Positions 1 to 9,216 of a DNA stretch of 64,000 nt are shown in pieces. The notes under the pieces were generated by a model, which worked only from the letters and a program-made list of their open reading frames with translations, was not told where the DNA came from and ran no database searches. Every line of letters starts with the position of its first letter. Within the stretch, counting starts at the first letter, position 1. Made by a program: the position numbers and the translations under genes. The DNA is from Hasllibacter halocynthiae (lineage in GTDB: Bacteria > Pseudomonadota > Alphaproteobacteria > Rhodobacterales > Rhodobacteraceae), in NCBI RefSeq assembly GCF_003003095.1, contig NZ_PVTT01000002.1, positions 682,001 to 746,000 on the forward strand, read 5' to 3'.

Positions 1-1344
1 GCTGCCGATCCCGGCGGTCAGACTGTCGGTGAGCGAGCCGATGAAGCTCGCCTGGGTCTCGATCCGGCCCTGCGCCGATCCGAACTCCGCCGCGGCGGAG
101 ATGGAGCTGTCGATCAGCGTCTCGATGGTGCCGAGGGCGGCGTCGGCGCCGGCATTGGTCGTGACGTCGATGTTCTCGAGGCCGAAGAGCCCGCCCGAGG
201 CATCGCCCCCGTCCTCGCCCGTGGCCGCCAGCCCGAGGTCGGCGCCGGCGTTGTCGATCTTCAGCGTCCAGGCGCCGTCCGACTGGACCGCGCGGGTGGT
301 GACGCCTTCGATCCCGCCGCCGCCGATGGCGGTCTGCAGCCCGCGGATCACGTCCTCGGCCGTCTCGCCCTTGCCGGCGACGTAGTCGTAGTCCGTGCCG
401 CCGAGGGTGACGCGGTAGCTGTCGCCGTCGTTCACCGGCGCGGAGGCCGAGAAGGTCACGCTCTCGGCCCGCTCGGAGAGCGTGGCGGAGGCGCCGCCAT
501 CGGCGGTCAGCGCCGCCGCGCCGCCGGAGGCCGCCACCGAGACGCCGACGTCCTCGAAGGCGCGGGTGGAGGTCACGACGACGTCGCCGCCGTCGATCGT
601 CGCGCTGATCCCCTCGAGGCCGAGCCCGTTGATCGCCTGCGAGATCGCCGCTTCGGTGTCCGCGTCGCTGCCGGCCGCGGCGACGGTCACCGTGCTCTTG
701 CCAAGGGTGATCGAGTAGGAGCCGCCCGCCGCGTCCGTCGCCGAGAGCGTGACGGTGCTGCCGGCCGAGCCGACCGTTCCGGCCCCCGCGGTCAGGTTGC
801 CCGCCAGGCTGTTCCCGCCCCCGCCGTAGCGGCCGACCTCCGTCGAGAGGTCCTGCCTGTTCACCGTGATGTTGCTCGCCGTCACCGAGCCGTCGCCTGC
901 CCGGTCGAGCGAGGACAGGACGTTCACGTCCTCCGTCCCCGACAGCAGGTTCAGGCCGTTGAACTGGGCCGCGCCGACGACCGCCTTGATCTGGTCGGTC
1001 AACGCGTCGATGTCGTTCTGAATCTTCCCGCGATCGACGTTCTCCTCCTGGGAGGCGACGATCTTGCCCTTGATCTCGGTCAGCAGGTCGGTGACCGTCT
1101 CGGCCCCGTTGCGAGCCACCGCGACCGTCGATTCGCCCAGACTGAGGCTTTCGGAGATGGCCTTGAAGCCGGCCACGTCGCTTTCCATGACCTTCGAGAT
1201 GGCCCAGACGGCGGCGTTGTCCTTCGCACTCTCCACCGACTTGCCGGTGGCGATCTGGGACTGGGCGTCGGCCAGCTTCGCGTTGGTCGATTTCAGGGTC
1301 TGAAGCGCGGTCATCGCGCCCGTGTTCGTGAGGATGCTCGACAT
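1..1344 (-). CDS. fliC: flagellin (C-terminus cut by window edge)
   Basis: Reads leftward from ATG at 1344; 448 codons are visible and the frame is still open at base 1. The N-terminus (MSSILTNTGAMTALQTL, then a Q-x-QIATGKSVESAKDNAAVWAIS stretch starting near residue 28) is the conserved D0/D1 flagellin region that packs in the filament core. The middle, about residues 150-370, is Ala/Gly/Thr/Asp-rich and variable, as in surface-exposed flagellin domains. The last visible part contains a helical stretch with SAQGRIETQASFI, the start of the conserved C-terminal D1 helix, so probably only about 40-50 residues are missing. A purine-rich Shine-Dalgarno (AGGAAAGGAC) lies about 10 nt before the ATG. 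It is a secreted filament subunit without a cleaved signal peptide. Identity is firm; the family member name (fliC versus fla) is a convention. Confidence 0.93.
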   Translation of the reverse strand, partial: MSSILTNTGAMTALQTLKSTNAKLADAQSQIATGKSVESAKDNAAVWAISKVMESDVAGFKAISESLSLGESTVAVARNGAETVTDLLTEIKGKIVASQEENVDRGKIQNDIDALTDQIKAVVGAAQFNGLNLLSGTEDVNVLSSLDRAGDGSVTASNITVNRQDLSTEVGRYGGGGNSLAGNLTAGAGTVGSAGSTVTLSATDAAGGSYSITLGKSTVTVAAAGSDADTEAAISQAINGLGLEGISATIDGGDVVVTSTRAFEDVGVSVAASGGAAALTADGGASATLSERAESVTFSASAPVNDGDSYRVTLGGTDYDYVAGKGETAEDVIRGLQTAIGGGGIEGVTTRAVQSDGAWTLKIDNAGADLGLAATGEDGGDASGGLFGLENIDVTTNAGADAALGTIETLIDSSISAAAEFGSAQGRIETQASFIGSLTDSLTAGIGS

Positions 1345-1529
1345 GCTTTCGCTCGTCCTTTCCTGGCCGGCGCTCGGTCCGGCCTGCTGTCGCGGATCGT
1401 CGTCCGCGCTGGGGCCGCAGGGGCGGCATGAGGGCGAGCCTGCATCGACGGACGTTACCAAGTGGTGAAGCGCGGCGCCGCGCGGGCGGGGCATTCGCCT
1501 CGCATTCGAGGCAATCGGCGGGCATCCCG
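1345..1529. other. intergenic region upstream of flagellin
   Basis: A 185-bp stretch between the flagellin start and the end of the small FlgN-like gene. It must hold the leader and probably the promoter of the leftward flagellin gene, but I could not identify a convincing sigma-28 type promoter or terminator by eye. Confidence 0.5.
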
Positions 1530-1799
1530 TCAGCGGCCGGCCCGCATGGCGCGCGCGTGGCCGTCCGCCGCGTAGATCCGCAGGCCCTGCGCCCGCGCGC
1601 GCCGCTCGGCGACCGCGGAGAGGACGCCCGCGAGGAGCGTGCGGTTCCTCGCCGCCGCGGCACGCAGGCGGGGGTCGCCGCCGCCGGCCGCCGCCGTGGC
1701 GACGAGGGCCTCGACCTCCGGCATGAGGGCGGCCACCCCCGCGAGGTCCCCCCGCAGGAGCGCGTCGCGCTGGCGGAGGAGGATGCGCTCACCGGTCAT
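1530..1799 (-). CDS. FlgN-like flagellar protein
   Basis: An 89-residue, largely helical Ala/Leu/Arg-rich protein without signal peptide or membrane segment. It starts with a run of charged helix (MTGERILLRQRDALLRGDLAG) followed by a region with RLRAAAARNRTLLAGVLSAV and ends with YAADGHARAMRAGR. Short all-helical proteins of this shape with a conserved N-x-x-LL core at this place in alphaproteobacterial flagellar clusters are usually assigned as FlgN-type export chaperones for hook-associated proteins. Its start overlaps the end of the upstream rod-binding gene by 11 nt, so the two are probably co-translated. The family assignment rests on size, composition and context rather than a diagnostic motif. 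Confidence 0.55.
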   Translation of the reverse strand: MTGERILLRQRDALLRGDLAGVAALMPEVEALVATAAAGGGDPRLRAAAARNRTLLAGVLSAVAERRARAQGLRIYAADGHARAMRAGR

Positions 1800-2043
1800 G
1801 GGAGCGCGCCATCAAGCCGTCGAGGATCGATTCGGCCAAGCCGATCCCCCCCGCCTCCACCATCGCCTCGGCCTGCATCCGGGTGCGGAACGACATCATC
1901 TGGTCGGCGCCCGCGGATGCCCCTTCCTCGATGCCGGAATGGCGGAGCATCTCCGCCAGGAAGCTCGCTTCGAGCGCCTCGGCCACGAGGCGCAGGCGTT
2001 CCGGCGGGGCGTGGATCGCGGCGGGGGATACGGGTTCGATCAT
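1789..2043 (-). CDS. FlgJ-type rod-binding protein
   Basis: An 84-residue protein matching the N-terminal rod-binding domain of FlgJ. The characteristic pattern is seen as FLAEMLRHSGI near residues 28-38, then a Phe-Arg-x-x-x-x-AEAM segment and GGIGLAESIL near residues 65-74. The muramidase half found in enterobacterial FlgJ is absent, as is common in alphaproteobacteria, so it would act only as a rod-assembly scaffold in the periplasm. ATG at 2043 has a strong AGGAGG about 5 nt upstream. It runs divergently from fliK with about 77 bp between them and overlaps the following FlgN-like gene. Confidence 0.72.
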   Translation of the reverse strand: MIEPVSPAAIHAPPERLRLVAEALEASFLAEMLRHSGIEEGASAGADQMMSFRTRMQAEAMVEAGGIGLAESILDGLMARSHDR

Positions 2044-2120
2044 GGGGACCTCCTCTTCGGGGGCCTGTATCGGAGCGAGACGTGAACAAATTCTAAACCT
2101 TTGGGGTGCACGATCGGCGC

Positions 2121-3182
2121 ATGAACCCGATTCTCCCCCTGCCGCCCCCCTCGGGTGCCGTGCCCCGAGGCGCCCCCCCCGCGGCTGGAGGCGCGACCTC
2201 GGAACCGGGCGCGGACGCCTTCGCGGAACTTGTGGAAGGGGGCGCCGAATCTGGCGCCTCCGTCCCCTCTTCGGACGCGGGCGACGCGGCTAAGGCCGGG
2301 GAGGGCGGGGCAGGAGGGGGCGGTGGGATGCCCGCCGCTCCGGCTCCAACTCGCGTTCCGGGCGGCGACGCCGAACCCCGCTCCGAGGGCGAAGCGCCCA
2401 TTGCGCGAAGTGGCGCGGCGAGCGGCGCGCCCGCGGTTCGGCCCGACCCCCCTGCAGCCGGCGGGGGGGTTGCGTCCCTTGAGGTCGCCCCATGCCGCGG
2501 GATGCCCGTCCGGAACGGGGGGGCCGCCGCCGGTCCGGGTCCGAGCGAGGCGGCCGCCGTGCCCCCCGAGGCCGCGCGAGGCGCCGCGGCCGCCGAAGGC
2601 CGCACCCGGGCCCCGCGGTCCGGGCCCTTCGCCCAGGCGCCGCGGCCGTCCGGCCCGGAAGAGATACGCGTTCGCGGAGCGGCGCCGCCCGTTCCCGGCA
2701 CGGAAGGCGCCGGAGCCGCCGCCCCGCCGGAGCCGGCCCGGGGCGACGGCCTTCGGGTCGTCGTACCCGACGCGGGCGCACCTATCGACCTTTCCGCGCG
2801 CCGGGCCGTGGCCGAAGCCGTGGTCCGCCTGAACGCCCTGGGCGGAGGGGTGACGGAGCTGCGCCTCGATCCGCCGGAGCTGGGGCAGTTGCGCCTCAGC
2901 GTCGCTCCGGCGGAGAACGGCGTCGCGGTCACCGTCGCGGCGGATCGGCCCGAGACCCTCGAGCTCTTCCGGCGCCATGGGGATCAGCTGCTGCATCTCC
3001 TCCAGCGCGAGACCGGGGGGGAGGCCACGCTCGACTTCGGGGGAAGCGCACGCGAGCGCGCGCCGCCGTTCCCGCCGGACGCAGCGGAGGGCCCGGCCCC
3101 GCCTGGCGAGGCGGCGCGGCCGGCCCCGTCCCCCATGCGGCTGATCGACCTTGCAGGCGGCGGGCTGGACCTGCGTCTCTGA
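2121..3182 (+). CDS. fliK: flagellar hook-length control protein FliK
   Basis: 353 residues. The first two thirds are low-complexity Pro/Ala/Gly/Glu, the usual flexible molecular-ruler part of FliK. The C-terminal domain, about residues 225-300, has the Flg_hook signature: ELRLDPPELGQLRLSVAP followed by VAVTVAADRPETLELFRRH and LLHLLQRE, which interacts with FlhB to switch export specificity. I use ATG at 2121; a GTG at 2106 is in frame but would add only five residues, and neither has a strong ribosome site. It is followed after 18 bp by flgD, so the two probably form one operon for hook building. Confidence 0.85.
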   Translation: MNPILPLPPPSGAVPRGAPPAAGGATSEPGADAFAELVEGGAESGASVPSSDAGDAAKAGEGGAGGGGGMPAAPAPTRVPGGDAEPRSEGEAPIARSGAASGAPAVRPDPPAAGGGVASLEVAPCRGMPVRNGGAAAGPGPSEAAAVPPEAARGAAAAEGRTRAPRSGPFAQAPRPSGPEEIRVRGAAPPVPGTEGAGAAAPPEPARGDGLRVVVPDAGAPIDLSARRAVAEAVVRLNALGGGVTELRLDPPELGQLRLSVAPAENGVAVTVAADRPETLELFRRHGDQLLHLLQRETGGEATLDFGGSARERAPPFPPDAAEGPAPPGEAARPAPSPMRLIDLAGGGLDLRL

Positions 3183-3200
3183 CCTCGAAGGAACACTGGC

Positions 3201-3836
3201 ATGACCGATATCCCCCCCCTCTCCATCGCTGCCCGAGGCGGTCCGGCCATCGCGCCCGGCGGGCGTGCGGACCCGTCGGACTTCGCGACGTTCCTGACCA
3301 TGCTGACGGCGCAGATGAAGCACCAGGATCCGCTCAACCCTGTGGAGAGCACGGATTTCGCGACCCAGCTCGCGACCTTCTCGGGGGTCGAGCAGGCAGT
3401 CCGGACCAACGAGCTTCTCGAGCGGATGGGCTCCTCCGGCGCCCTGGGCGATCCCAGCGGGTGGCTCGGAAGGCAGGCGCCGATCGCCGGGCCGGTCGAG
3501 GTGGACGGCACGGCCCTCACGCTGCGCCTGCCCGCTGCGATCGACGCCGAGATCGTGGTACGGGACGGGGGCGGCGCGACTCTCGCGCGCGAAGGAGCTC
3601 CGCAGGGGGGCGGCTCGGTGGATTGGGTGCCCATGGCGGGCGGCGCGCCGCTGCCCGCGGGGCGCTACACGCTCACCCTCGAGGGGACGTCCTCGGACGG
3701 TGCGGCATTCGCCCGCCCCGTCGAGGTATTCCGCACCGTCGCCGAGGTCGAGGCCGCCCCCACCGGCGCGGTGGTCGTCGCCGCGGACGGCACCCGCCGC
3801 CCCGCCGCCGAGATCGAGGCCCTGCGCGCGCCCTAG
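3201..3836 (+). CDS. flgD: flagellar hook-capping protein FlgD
   Basis: 211 residues. The N-terminal domain has the FlgD signature: DFATFLTMLTAQMKHQDPLN at about 30-49, then STDFATQLATFSGVEQA. This cap sits at the distal end of the growing hook and promotes addition of FlgE. The rest, from about residue 85, is the Tudor/fibronectin-like part with a GRYTLTLEGT strand. It follows fliK by 18 bp. Its stop codon lies in the palindrome CTAG at 3833-3836, which also supplies the stop of the convergent ubiB gene, so the two genes overlap by four bases and there is no room for a terminator outside coding sequence. Confidence 0.9.
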   Translation: MTDIPPLSIAARGGPAIAPGGRADPSDFATFLTMLTAQMKHQDPLNPVESTDFATQLATFSGVEQAVRTNELLERMGSSGALGDPSGWLGRQAPIAGPVEVDGTALTLRLPAAIDAEIVVRDGGGATLAREGAPQGGGSVDWVPMAGGAPLPAGRYTLTLEGTSSDGAAFARPVEVFRTVAEVEAAPTGAVVVAADGTRRPAAEIEALRAP

Positions 3837-5392
3837 AGGAGCGCGGCGAGTAGAAGGGCGCCTGCCAGCAGCCCGACGGCCGCCCCGCCCGCCGCCGCCA
3901 CGAAGACGATCGCGGCCGGCGCGGCGTTCTCGACCCGCACGGAGGGGGTCACGCGGCGGTCGCGGGCGGCGATCAGCGCGCTCTCGGCGATCTCGGGCAG
4001 GACGGGGCCGAACCGCGACAGCACCCGCGCCGTCCGCACGAGGTCGCGCGCCAGCGCCCTGGGTCCGACATAGCGGGTGACGTATGCCTGGACCTCGGGC
4101 TGCGCGACCTTCCATATGTTGATCTGCGGGTTCAGCGAGCGGGCGACCCCCTCGACCACGACCATGGTGCGCTGCAGGAGGATCAGCTCGGTCCGGGTCT
4201 CCATGCCGAACCGCTCCGTCACCTCGAAGAGATAGGAGAGGAGCCGGCCCATGGAGATGCGGCTCGCGTCCATGCCGAAGATCGGCTCGCCCACCGAGCG
4301 CAGGGCCTGGGCGAACTCGTCGACGTCGCGGTCGGGGGGGACGTAGCCCGCCTCGAAGTGGACCTCGGCCACCCGGCGGTAGTCGCGGCGGATGAAGCCG
4401 AACAGAATCTCGGCGTAGACCCGGCGCGTGTACTCGTCGATGCGGCCCATGATGCCGAAATCGTAGGCCACGAGGGCCCCATCCGGCGCGATCTTGAGGT
4501 TCCCGTGGTGCATGTCGGCATGGAAGTAGCCGTCGCGCAGCGCGTGGTTCAGGAAGAGGCGCAGCACCCGCTCGCCCAGGGCGTAGCGGTCGTGGCCCGC
4601 CGCCTCGATCGCCATCACGTCGCCGGCCGAGATCCCGTCGACCCAGCCCTGCGTCATCACCCGCCGGCCGGAGAGGAACCAGTGCACGGTGGGCAGGCGG
4701 AAGCCATCGTCGTCCTTCGTCACCTCGGCGTACTCGGCGCCGGCGGCCACCTCTAGGCGCAGGTCCAGCTCACCTTGGACGACGCCGTCGAAATGCTCGA
4801 TCACGTCCATGGGGCGCAGGCGGCGGGCCTGGGGGGCGAGAAGGTCGATGATGCGCGCGGCGAGGTAGAAGGCGTCCACGTCGCGCCGGAACGCCCGCTC
4901 GATCCCCGGGCGCAGGACCTTCACCGCGACGGCCTCGCCCGTCTCGCGCAGGCGTGCCTTGTGGACCTGCGCGATCGAGGCGGCGGCGACGGGTTCGGAG
5001 AACTCGGAGAAGATGGCGTCGACGGGCTGCTCCAGCTCCTCCTCGACCATGCGCAGGGCCTCGCGCACGGGGAAGGGCGGCAGCTTGTCCTGCAGGACGC
5101 GCAACTGGGTCGCCAGCTCGTCGCCCACGACGTCGGGGCGGGTCGACATGATCTGGCCGAACTTGATGTAGGCCGGCCCCAGCGCCGTCAGCGCCCGCGT
5201 GGCGGGCGGCATCTCCGGGTCGCCCTTGTAGCCGAGGAACGCGAAGGGCCGGCAAAGGCCACGCAGCACCCAGCGGACCGTCGGGGGCGCCCGAAAGGCG
5301 TCGAGGATCACGGGCATCGCGCCCGTCCGCTCCAGGGTGGCGCCCGTGCGGATCAGCCGGACGATGTTGTGCGGTCCCCTCAGAGCTTCCAC
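3833..5392 (-). CDS. ubiB: ubiquinone biosynthesis protein UbiB (ABC1/ADCK kinase-like)
   Basis: 519 residues, the usual UbiB length. The KxGQ motif specific to the ABC1 family is present ([15 protein letters not shown], about residues 74-88), as is the Ala-rich loop that replaces the kinase P-loop ([12 protein letters not shown] near 134-145), the catalytic-loop like HADMHHGN and the DFG-type [11 protein letters not shown]-terminal hydrophobic segment (about 495-519) would anchor it to the inner membrane. UbiB is an atypical ATPase needed for ring hydroxylation steps of ubiquinone synthesis. It follows ubiE with a 13-bp overlap, the common alphaproteobacterial ubiE-ubiB pair, and converges on flgD. 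Confidence 0.94.
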   Translation of the reverse strand: MEALRGPHNIVRLIRTGATLERTGAMPVILDAFRAPPTVRWVLRGLCRPFAFLGYKGDPEMPPATRALTALGPAYIKFGQIMSTRPDVVGDELATQLRVLQDKLPPFPVREALRMVEEELEQPVDAIFSEFSEPVAAASIAQVHKARLRETGEAVAVKVLRPGIERAFRRDVDAFYLAARIIDLLAPQARRLRPMDVIEHFDGVVQGELDLRLEVAAGAEYAEVTKDDDGFRLPTVHWFLSGRRVMTQGWVDGISAGDVMAIEAAGHDRYALGERVLRLFLNHALRDGYFHADMHHGNLKIAPDGALVAYDFGIMGRIDEYTRRVYAEILFGFIRRDYRRVAEVHFEAGYVPPDRDVDEFAQALRSVGEPIFGMDASRISMGRLLSYLFEVTERFGMETRTELILLQRTMVVVEGVARSLNPQINIWKVAQPEVQAYVTRYVGPRALARDLVRTARVLSRFGPVLPEIAESALIAARDRRVTPSVRVENAAPAAIVFVAAAGGAAVGLLAGALLLAALL

Positions 5393-6129
5393 CCCGAATG
5401 GAGCGCCGCGATCCCCTGGGAGAGGTTGCGGTACCTGACCTGCGCGAACCCCGCGTCGCGGATCATGGAGGCGAACCGTTCCTGGTCGGGAAAGTTGCGG
5501 ATCGATTCGACGAGGTACTGGTAGCTGTCGCGGTCCCTCGCGACGACCTGCCCCATCCGGGGGATCACGTTGAACGAGTAGAGGTCGTAGAGCCGCTGCA
5601 GGAGCGGGTTGGGAAGCTGGCTGAACTCCAGCACCATCAGCCTGCCGCCGGGCTTCAGGACGCGGAACGCCTCACGCAGGGCGTCCTCTGGGCGGGTCAC
5701 GTTCCGGATCCCGAACGAGATCGTGTAGCGATCGAAGCCCGCGTCCTCGAAGGGCAGCGACATCGCGTCGCCCACCACCCAGTCCAGCCGGTCGGCGAGC
5801 GCCTCGGCCTCGGCCCGGCGCCGACCCGCCTCGAGCATGGGCGCGGTCAGGTCGCAGACCACGGCCGACGCGCCTGGCGCGCGCCGGAGGAAGCGGAACG
5901 CCACGTCGCCCGTGCCGCCCGCCACGTCGAGCAGGCGCTGGCCGTCCCGCGGGGCCAGCCAGTCCATCATGGCGTCCTTCCAGAGCCGGTGGACGCCGCC
6001 CGACATCACGTCGTTCATCACGTCGTAGCGCGAGGCGACTGAGCTGAAGACCCCCTCGACCATGCCGGCCTTCTCGTCCTCGGGCACGGTGCGCGCGCCG
6101 AAATGGGTGGTCCGTCCGTCTTCCGCCAT
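5380..6129 (-). CDS. ubiE: UbiE, demethylubiquinone/demethylmenaquinone C-methyltransferase
   Basis: 249 residues starting [11 protein letters not shown] at ATG 6129; the frame runs further upstream but homology begins here. It is a class I SAM-dependent methyltransferase with motif [14 protein letters not shown] near residues 62-74 and the UbiE hallmarks [24 protein letters not shown] and [15 protein letters not shown] at the C-terminus. It C-methylates the benzoquinol ring in ubiquinone synthesis. It is the first gene of the leftward ubiE-ubiB pair and is divergent from mutM, with about 380 bp between them. Confidence 0.95.
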   Translation of the reverse strand: MAEDGRTTHFGARTVPEDEKAGMVEGVFSSVASRYDVMNDVMSGGVHRLWKDAMMDWLAPRDGQRLLDVAGGTGDVAFRFLRRAPGASAVVCDLTAPMLEAGRRRAEAEALADRLDWVVGDAMSLPFEDAGFDRYTISFGIRNVTRPEDALREAFRVLKPGGRLMVLEFSQLPNPLLQRLYDLYSFNVIPRMGQVVARDRDSYQYLVESIRNFPDQERFASMIRDAGFAQVRYRNLSQGIAALHSGWKL

Positions 6130-6203
6130 GTTCGTGCCCCGCTTCCATCCGTCGTGGCGATATAGCCCTCGGCCCCGGGACACAAAGGGAGAGCGCCCGC
6201 ACG

Positions 6204-6500
6204 GTGCCGGCGGGTCGCGCTGGCCGGGCCGGCAACGCGGGGCCCCGCCGGGGACGCGATCGCGGCGGCGGCCCTTCGGCGCCCCGCCATCGTCCGGCAT
6301 CGCGTGGCGGGGACGGGTGGGCCGGGCTGCGGATCGCCGCGTCCTTCGGCGGCACCGCGGCGCGGGACCCCGCGGGCCTCGTTGCGATCGGGCCGGACCG
6401 CGCCTACATGCTGCGCCTCTTCGAGGATCGGCGGCGGGCAGGCATCCCCGCACCCGTTCCCGACGCCGACGGCCTCCGCGCACGCTGGAGGCGCACCTGA
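6204..6500 (+). CDS. possible small hypothetical protein
   Basis: A 98-codon frame (GTG start) occupying most of the 380-bp gap between ubiE and mutM. The first 40 codons are Arg/Gly-rich low complexity; the last 55 look more protein-like ([27 protein letters not shown]) and keep strong G/C at third positions. It ends 11 bp before mutM. I recognise no domain. A shorter start or no gene at all is equally possible in DNA this GC-rich. Confidence 0.28.
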   Translation: MPAGRAGRAGNAGPRRGRDRGGGPSAPRHRPASRGGDGWAGLRIAASFGGTAARDPAGLVAIGPDRAYMLRLFEDRRRAGIPAPVPDADGLRARWRRT

Positions 6501-6511
6501 ACGGATGGTCC

Positions 6512-7360
6512 ATGCCCGAACTTCCCGAGGTCGAGACGGTCCGCCGTGGCCTGATCCCCGCGATGGAGGGGCGGCGGATCGAGCGGGCGGAGGTGCGCCG
6601 CCCCGACCTGCGATGGCCGCTGCCGGAACGGCTGACCGAGCGGCTGACGGGCGCGCGGGTCGACCGGCTGCGCCGGCGGTCCAAATACGTGCTGGCCGAC
6701 CTGGACACGGGCGAGACGCTGCTGGTCCATCTGGGCATGTCGGGGCGCATGACGGTCAGCGGCCTGAAGCTCGGCGCCTTCGTCCATGACCACCCCCCGA
6801 GGGAGAAGCACGACCATGTCGTCCTCGGTATGGAGGGCGGGGCGCGGGTCACCTTCAACGACGCGCGGCGGTTCGGCTTCATGGACCTGATGCGGACGGA
6901 CGGGGCGGAGGCGCACCCCCTTCTGGCAGGGCTGGGGCCGGAGCCCCTGGGCAACGGCTTCTCCGGCCCGGTGCTGGCGGACGCGTTGGCCGGCCGGCGC
7001 ACGCCGATCAAGGCCGCGCTCCTCGACCAGCGCGTGGTGGCGGGCCTCGGCAACATCTACGTCTGCGAGGCGCTGCACCGCGCCGGCATCTCGCCCCGGC
7101 GGCAGGCGCGCAACCTGTCGCGCGCGCGGGCCGGGGCGCTGGTCCCGGTCATCCGCGAGGTGCTGGCGGAGGCGATCGAGGCGGGCGGCTCCTCGCTGCG
7201 CGACCACCGCCAGGCCAGCGGCGAGCTCGGCTACTTCCAGCACGCCTTCCGGGCCTACGGACGCGAGGGGGGCGCCTGCCCGAACGGCTGCGGCCGGACG
7301 ATCCGGCGCATCGTGCAAGCGGGCCGCTCGACCTTCTACTGCCCGGCCTGCCAGCGCTGA
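6512..7360 (+). CDS. mutM: formamidopyrimidine-DNA glycosylase
   Basis: 282 residues, the normal Fpg length. The protein starts [14 protein letters not shown], which places the catalytic Pro (after Met removal) and the catalytic Glu in position. It ends with the expected zinc finger (CPNGCGRTI..and CPACQR), with the helix-two-turn-helix [18 protein letters not shown] before it. It is a bifunctional glycosylase/AP lyase that removes 8-oxoguanine and formamidopyrimidines from DNA. I chose ATG 6512 because the family always begins at this MPELPEVET motif, although the frame is open upstream. Location next to ubiE and the enoyl-CoA hydratase is typical of Rhodobacterales. Confidence 0.96.
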   Translation: MPELPEVETVRRGLIPAMEGRRIERAEVRRPDLRWPLPERLTERLTGARVDRLRRRSKYVLADLDTGETLLVHLGMSGRMTVSGLKLGAFVHDHPPREKHDHVVLGMEGGARVTFNDARRFGFMDLMRTDGAEAHPLLAGLGPEPLGNGFSGPVLADALAGRRTPIKAALLDQRVVAGLGNIYVCEALHRAGISPRRQARNLSRARAGALVPVIREVLAEAIEAGGSSLRDHRQASGELGYFQHAFRAYGREGGACPNGCGRTIRRIVQAGRSTFYCPACQR

Positions 7361-7424
7361 CGGGTTGATCCCCCGCGCCGGCAGGCTAACCCTTCGCCCC
7401 TGCCGCAACCGGGGAGATGGGGCG

Positions 7425-8201
7425 ATGGCCTACAAGACGATCACCGTCGAGGTGGAGGACCACGTCGCCACCATCCGGCTGGACCGGCCGGACGCGCTGA
7501 ACGCGCTGAACGCCGCCCTGATGGGCGAGCTGGCGCAGGCGCTGGGAGAGGCGGACGCCAACGACAAGGTGCGCTGCGTCCTCCTGACGGGCTCGGAGAA
7601 GGCGTTCGCGGCCGGCGCGGACGTGAAGGAGATGGCCGAGAAGGGCTTTGCGGACGTCTTCAAGGGCGATATGTTCGGCGCCGAGGTCCGCGCGATCCTC
7701 GCGATCCGCAAGCCCATCGTGGCGGCCGTCTCGGGCTACTGCCTCGGCGGCGGGTGCGAGCTGGCGATGCTGTGCGACGTGGTCATCGCGGGCGACGACG
7801 CCAAGTTCGGCCAGCCCGAGATCACGCTGGGGATCATCGCGGGGCTCGGGGGCACGCAGCGGCTGCCGCGCGCCGTGGGCAAGGCCAAGGCGATGGACAT
7901 GCACCTGACGGGTCGCTTCATGACGGCCGAGGAGGCCGAGCGCGCCAACCTCGTTTCCCGCGTGGTTCCCGCGAAGGACCTGGCGCGCGAGGCGCGGGCC
8001 GTCGCCGGCAAGATCGCCGACCGCTCGCTCCTGGCGGCGATGGCCGCCAAGGAGGCCGTCAACCGCGCCTTCGAGACGACCTTGGCCGAGGGCGTCCTCT
8101 TCGAGCGGCGGCTCTTCCAGTCCCTCTTCGCCACCGAGGACCAGAAGGAGGGGATGGCCGCGTTCCTCGAGAAGCGCGAGCCGCAGTTCCGCGACCGATA
8201 G
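7425..8201 (+). CDS. enoyl-CoA hydratase
   Basis: 258 residues of the crotonase family. The oxyanion-hole segments are seen at [15 protein letters not shown] (about residues 63-77) and [13 protein letters not shown] (about 103-115), and the catalytic glutamates lie in ELAM and in [19 protein letters not shown]. It would hydrate trans-2-enoyl-CoA to 3-hydroxyacyl-CoA in fatty-acid or aromatic degradation; substrate specificity cannot be read from sequence (fadB1/paaF/echA names are all used). ATG 7425 has GGGGAGATGGGG upstream. It precedes rpsT in the conserved origin-proximal gene string. Confidence 0.92.
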   Translation: MAYKTITVEVEDHVATIRLDRPDALNALNAALMGELAQALGEADANDKVRCVLLTGSEKAFAAGADVKEMAEKGFADVFKGDMFGAEVRAILAIRKPIVAAVSGYCLGGGCELAMLCDVVIAGDDAKFGQPEITLGIIAGLGGTQRLPRAVGKAKAMDMHLTGRFMTAEEAERANLVSRVVPAKDLAREARAVAGKIADRSLLAAMAAKEAVNRAFETTLAEGVLFERRLFQSLFATEDQKEGMAAFLEKREPQFRDR

Positions 8202-8359
8202 GGTGGGTTGCGCGGGCATCGCCCCGCCGCTATCTGCCGTGCCATCATGCGCGTGAGGCCCGCCAAGGCCGGAGGTCCGGTTCGGAACCCGGATGCCCGA
8301 GGGGTTTCCCGCGCGTTCAGATCAGCGCCCCCCGCGGGCCCCGAAAGGACCGGATCGAC

Positions 8360-8623
8360 ATGGCCAACTCCCCTCAGGCGAAGAAGCGCGCCCGCCAGAA
8401 CGAGAAGCGCTACGCCATAAACAAGGCGCGCCGCTCGCGCATCCGCACGCAGCTGCGGAAGGTCGAGGAGGCGATCGCCTCCGGCGACCGATCCGCCGCC
8501 GCCGAGGCGCTGAAGGCGGCCCAGCCCGAGCTGATGCGCGGCGTCACGAAGGGCGTGATCCACAAGAACACCGCCGCCCGCAAGATGTCCCGTCTTTCCG
8601 GCCGGGTGAAGGCCCTGTCCTGA
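8360..8623 (+). CDS. rpsT: 30S ribosomal protein S20
   Basis: 87 residues, Lys/Arg/Ala-rich, starting [18 protein letters not shown] and containing [20 protein letters not shown] near the C-terminus, both diagnostic for bS20, a primary 16S rRNA-binding protein. The start has GAAAGGA 9-15 nt upstream. rpsT just ahead of dnaA is a conserved arrangement in Rhodobacterales. A GC-rich hairpin follows about 28 bp after the stop. Confidence 0.97.
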   Translation: MANSPQAKKRARQNEKRYAINKARRSRIRTQLRKVEEAIASGDRSAAAEALKAAQPELMRGVTKGVIHKNTAARKMSRLSGRVKALS

Positions 8624-8651
8624 GGGCCGGACACCGGGACATGGAGAGCGG

Positions 8652-8673
8652 GAGGGCGCCTTCGGGCGCCCTC
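8652..8673 (+). terminator. hairpin terminator after rpsT
   Basis: A perfect 9-bp stem (GAGGGCGCC and GGCGCCCTC) closed by a TTCG tetraloop, starting 28 bp after the rpsT stop. It is followed by TCTC rather than a long T-run, so termination strength is uncertain, but the UUCG-type loop on a GC stem is typical. Confidence 0.7.
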
Positions 8674-9216
8674 TCTCATGGCGGGTTCCAGGCACTCCGG
8701 GGGTGTGCTGCGGGCGCGCCACACGCCTTCCAGGCGATTGTAGCCGGGATTCAACGCGGTTCGCGATTCCGTTTCCGATTCCGTGTTGTCAACCGTGAAG
8801 ATGCGTTGCGACTCGCCCTGGCGGCGGCCTAGCGTGGCTTCCAGATCGTAGAATGCTTGGGGGCTGGCGCGGGCCGGTTTCCTGGGGAAAGCAAGGGCTT
8901 GCCGCTCGGCGGCGTGCTTCCAGGCCGGTGAGGGCCCCACCCCGGACATACCGCGCCATCGGCCGCGCCTGGGGAGGTGTCGGTCGTTCCTTCGGACGCC
9001 GGATCGCGTGCTTCGTGCCGCCTCCGCCGCGTCCGGGGGATGCCTTTCGCCCGCCGACGCCAGGCCCTGCGCCGGCAGTCGGACCCGCCCCGGCGGGAAG
9101 AGGATGCGCGAGGCCCCCTGCCAGGGGTCGCCGCATGGGCCCCGCGCTCGACCGGTCGAGGGGAAGGGGGCGTGCCCGCGGGGCCCGCCGCGAGAGCACT
9201 GGGGAGAGCGCACGCG
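8674..9216. other. long non-coding region upstream of dnaA
   Basis: About 540 bp with no reading frame I can support. It must contain the dnaA promoter and leader. Around 8771-8796 two copies of CGATTCCG are separated by three bases, and TGTTGTCAAC follows closely. I looked for TTATCCACA-type DnaA boxes on both strands and for an AT-rich unwinding element and saw none that match well, so I do not call an origin here. The strand bias is GC-rich throughout. Confidence 0.6.

Noticed and set aside
8674-9216. Chromosomal origin (oriC) upstream of dnaA
   Set aside because: Position is suggestive but no DnaA boxes or AT-rich unwinding element were found, so I do not call it.
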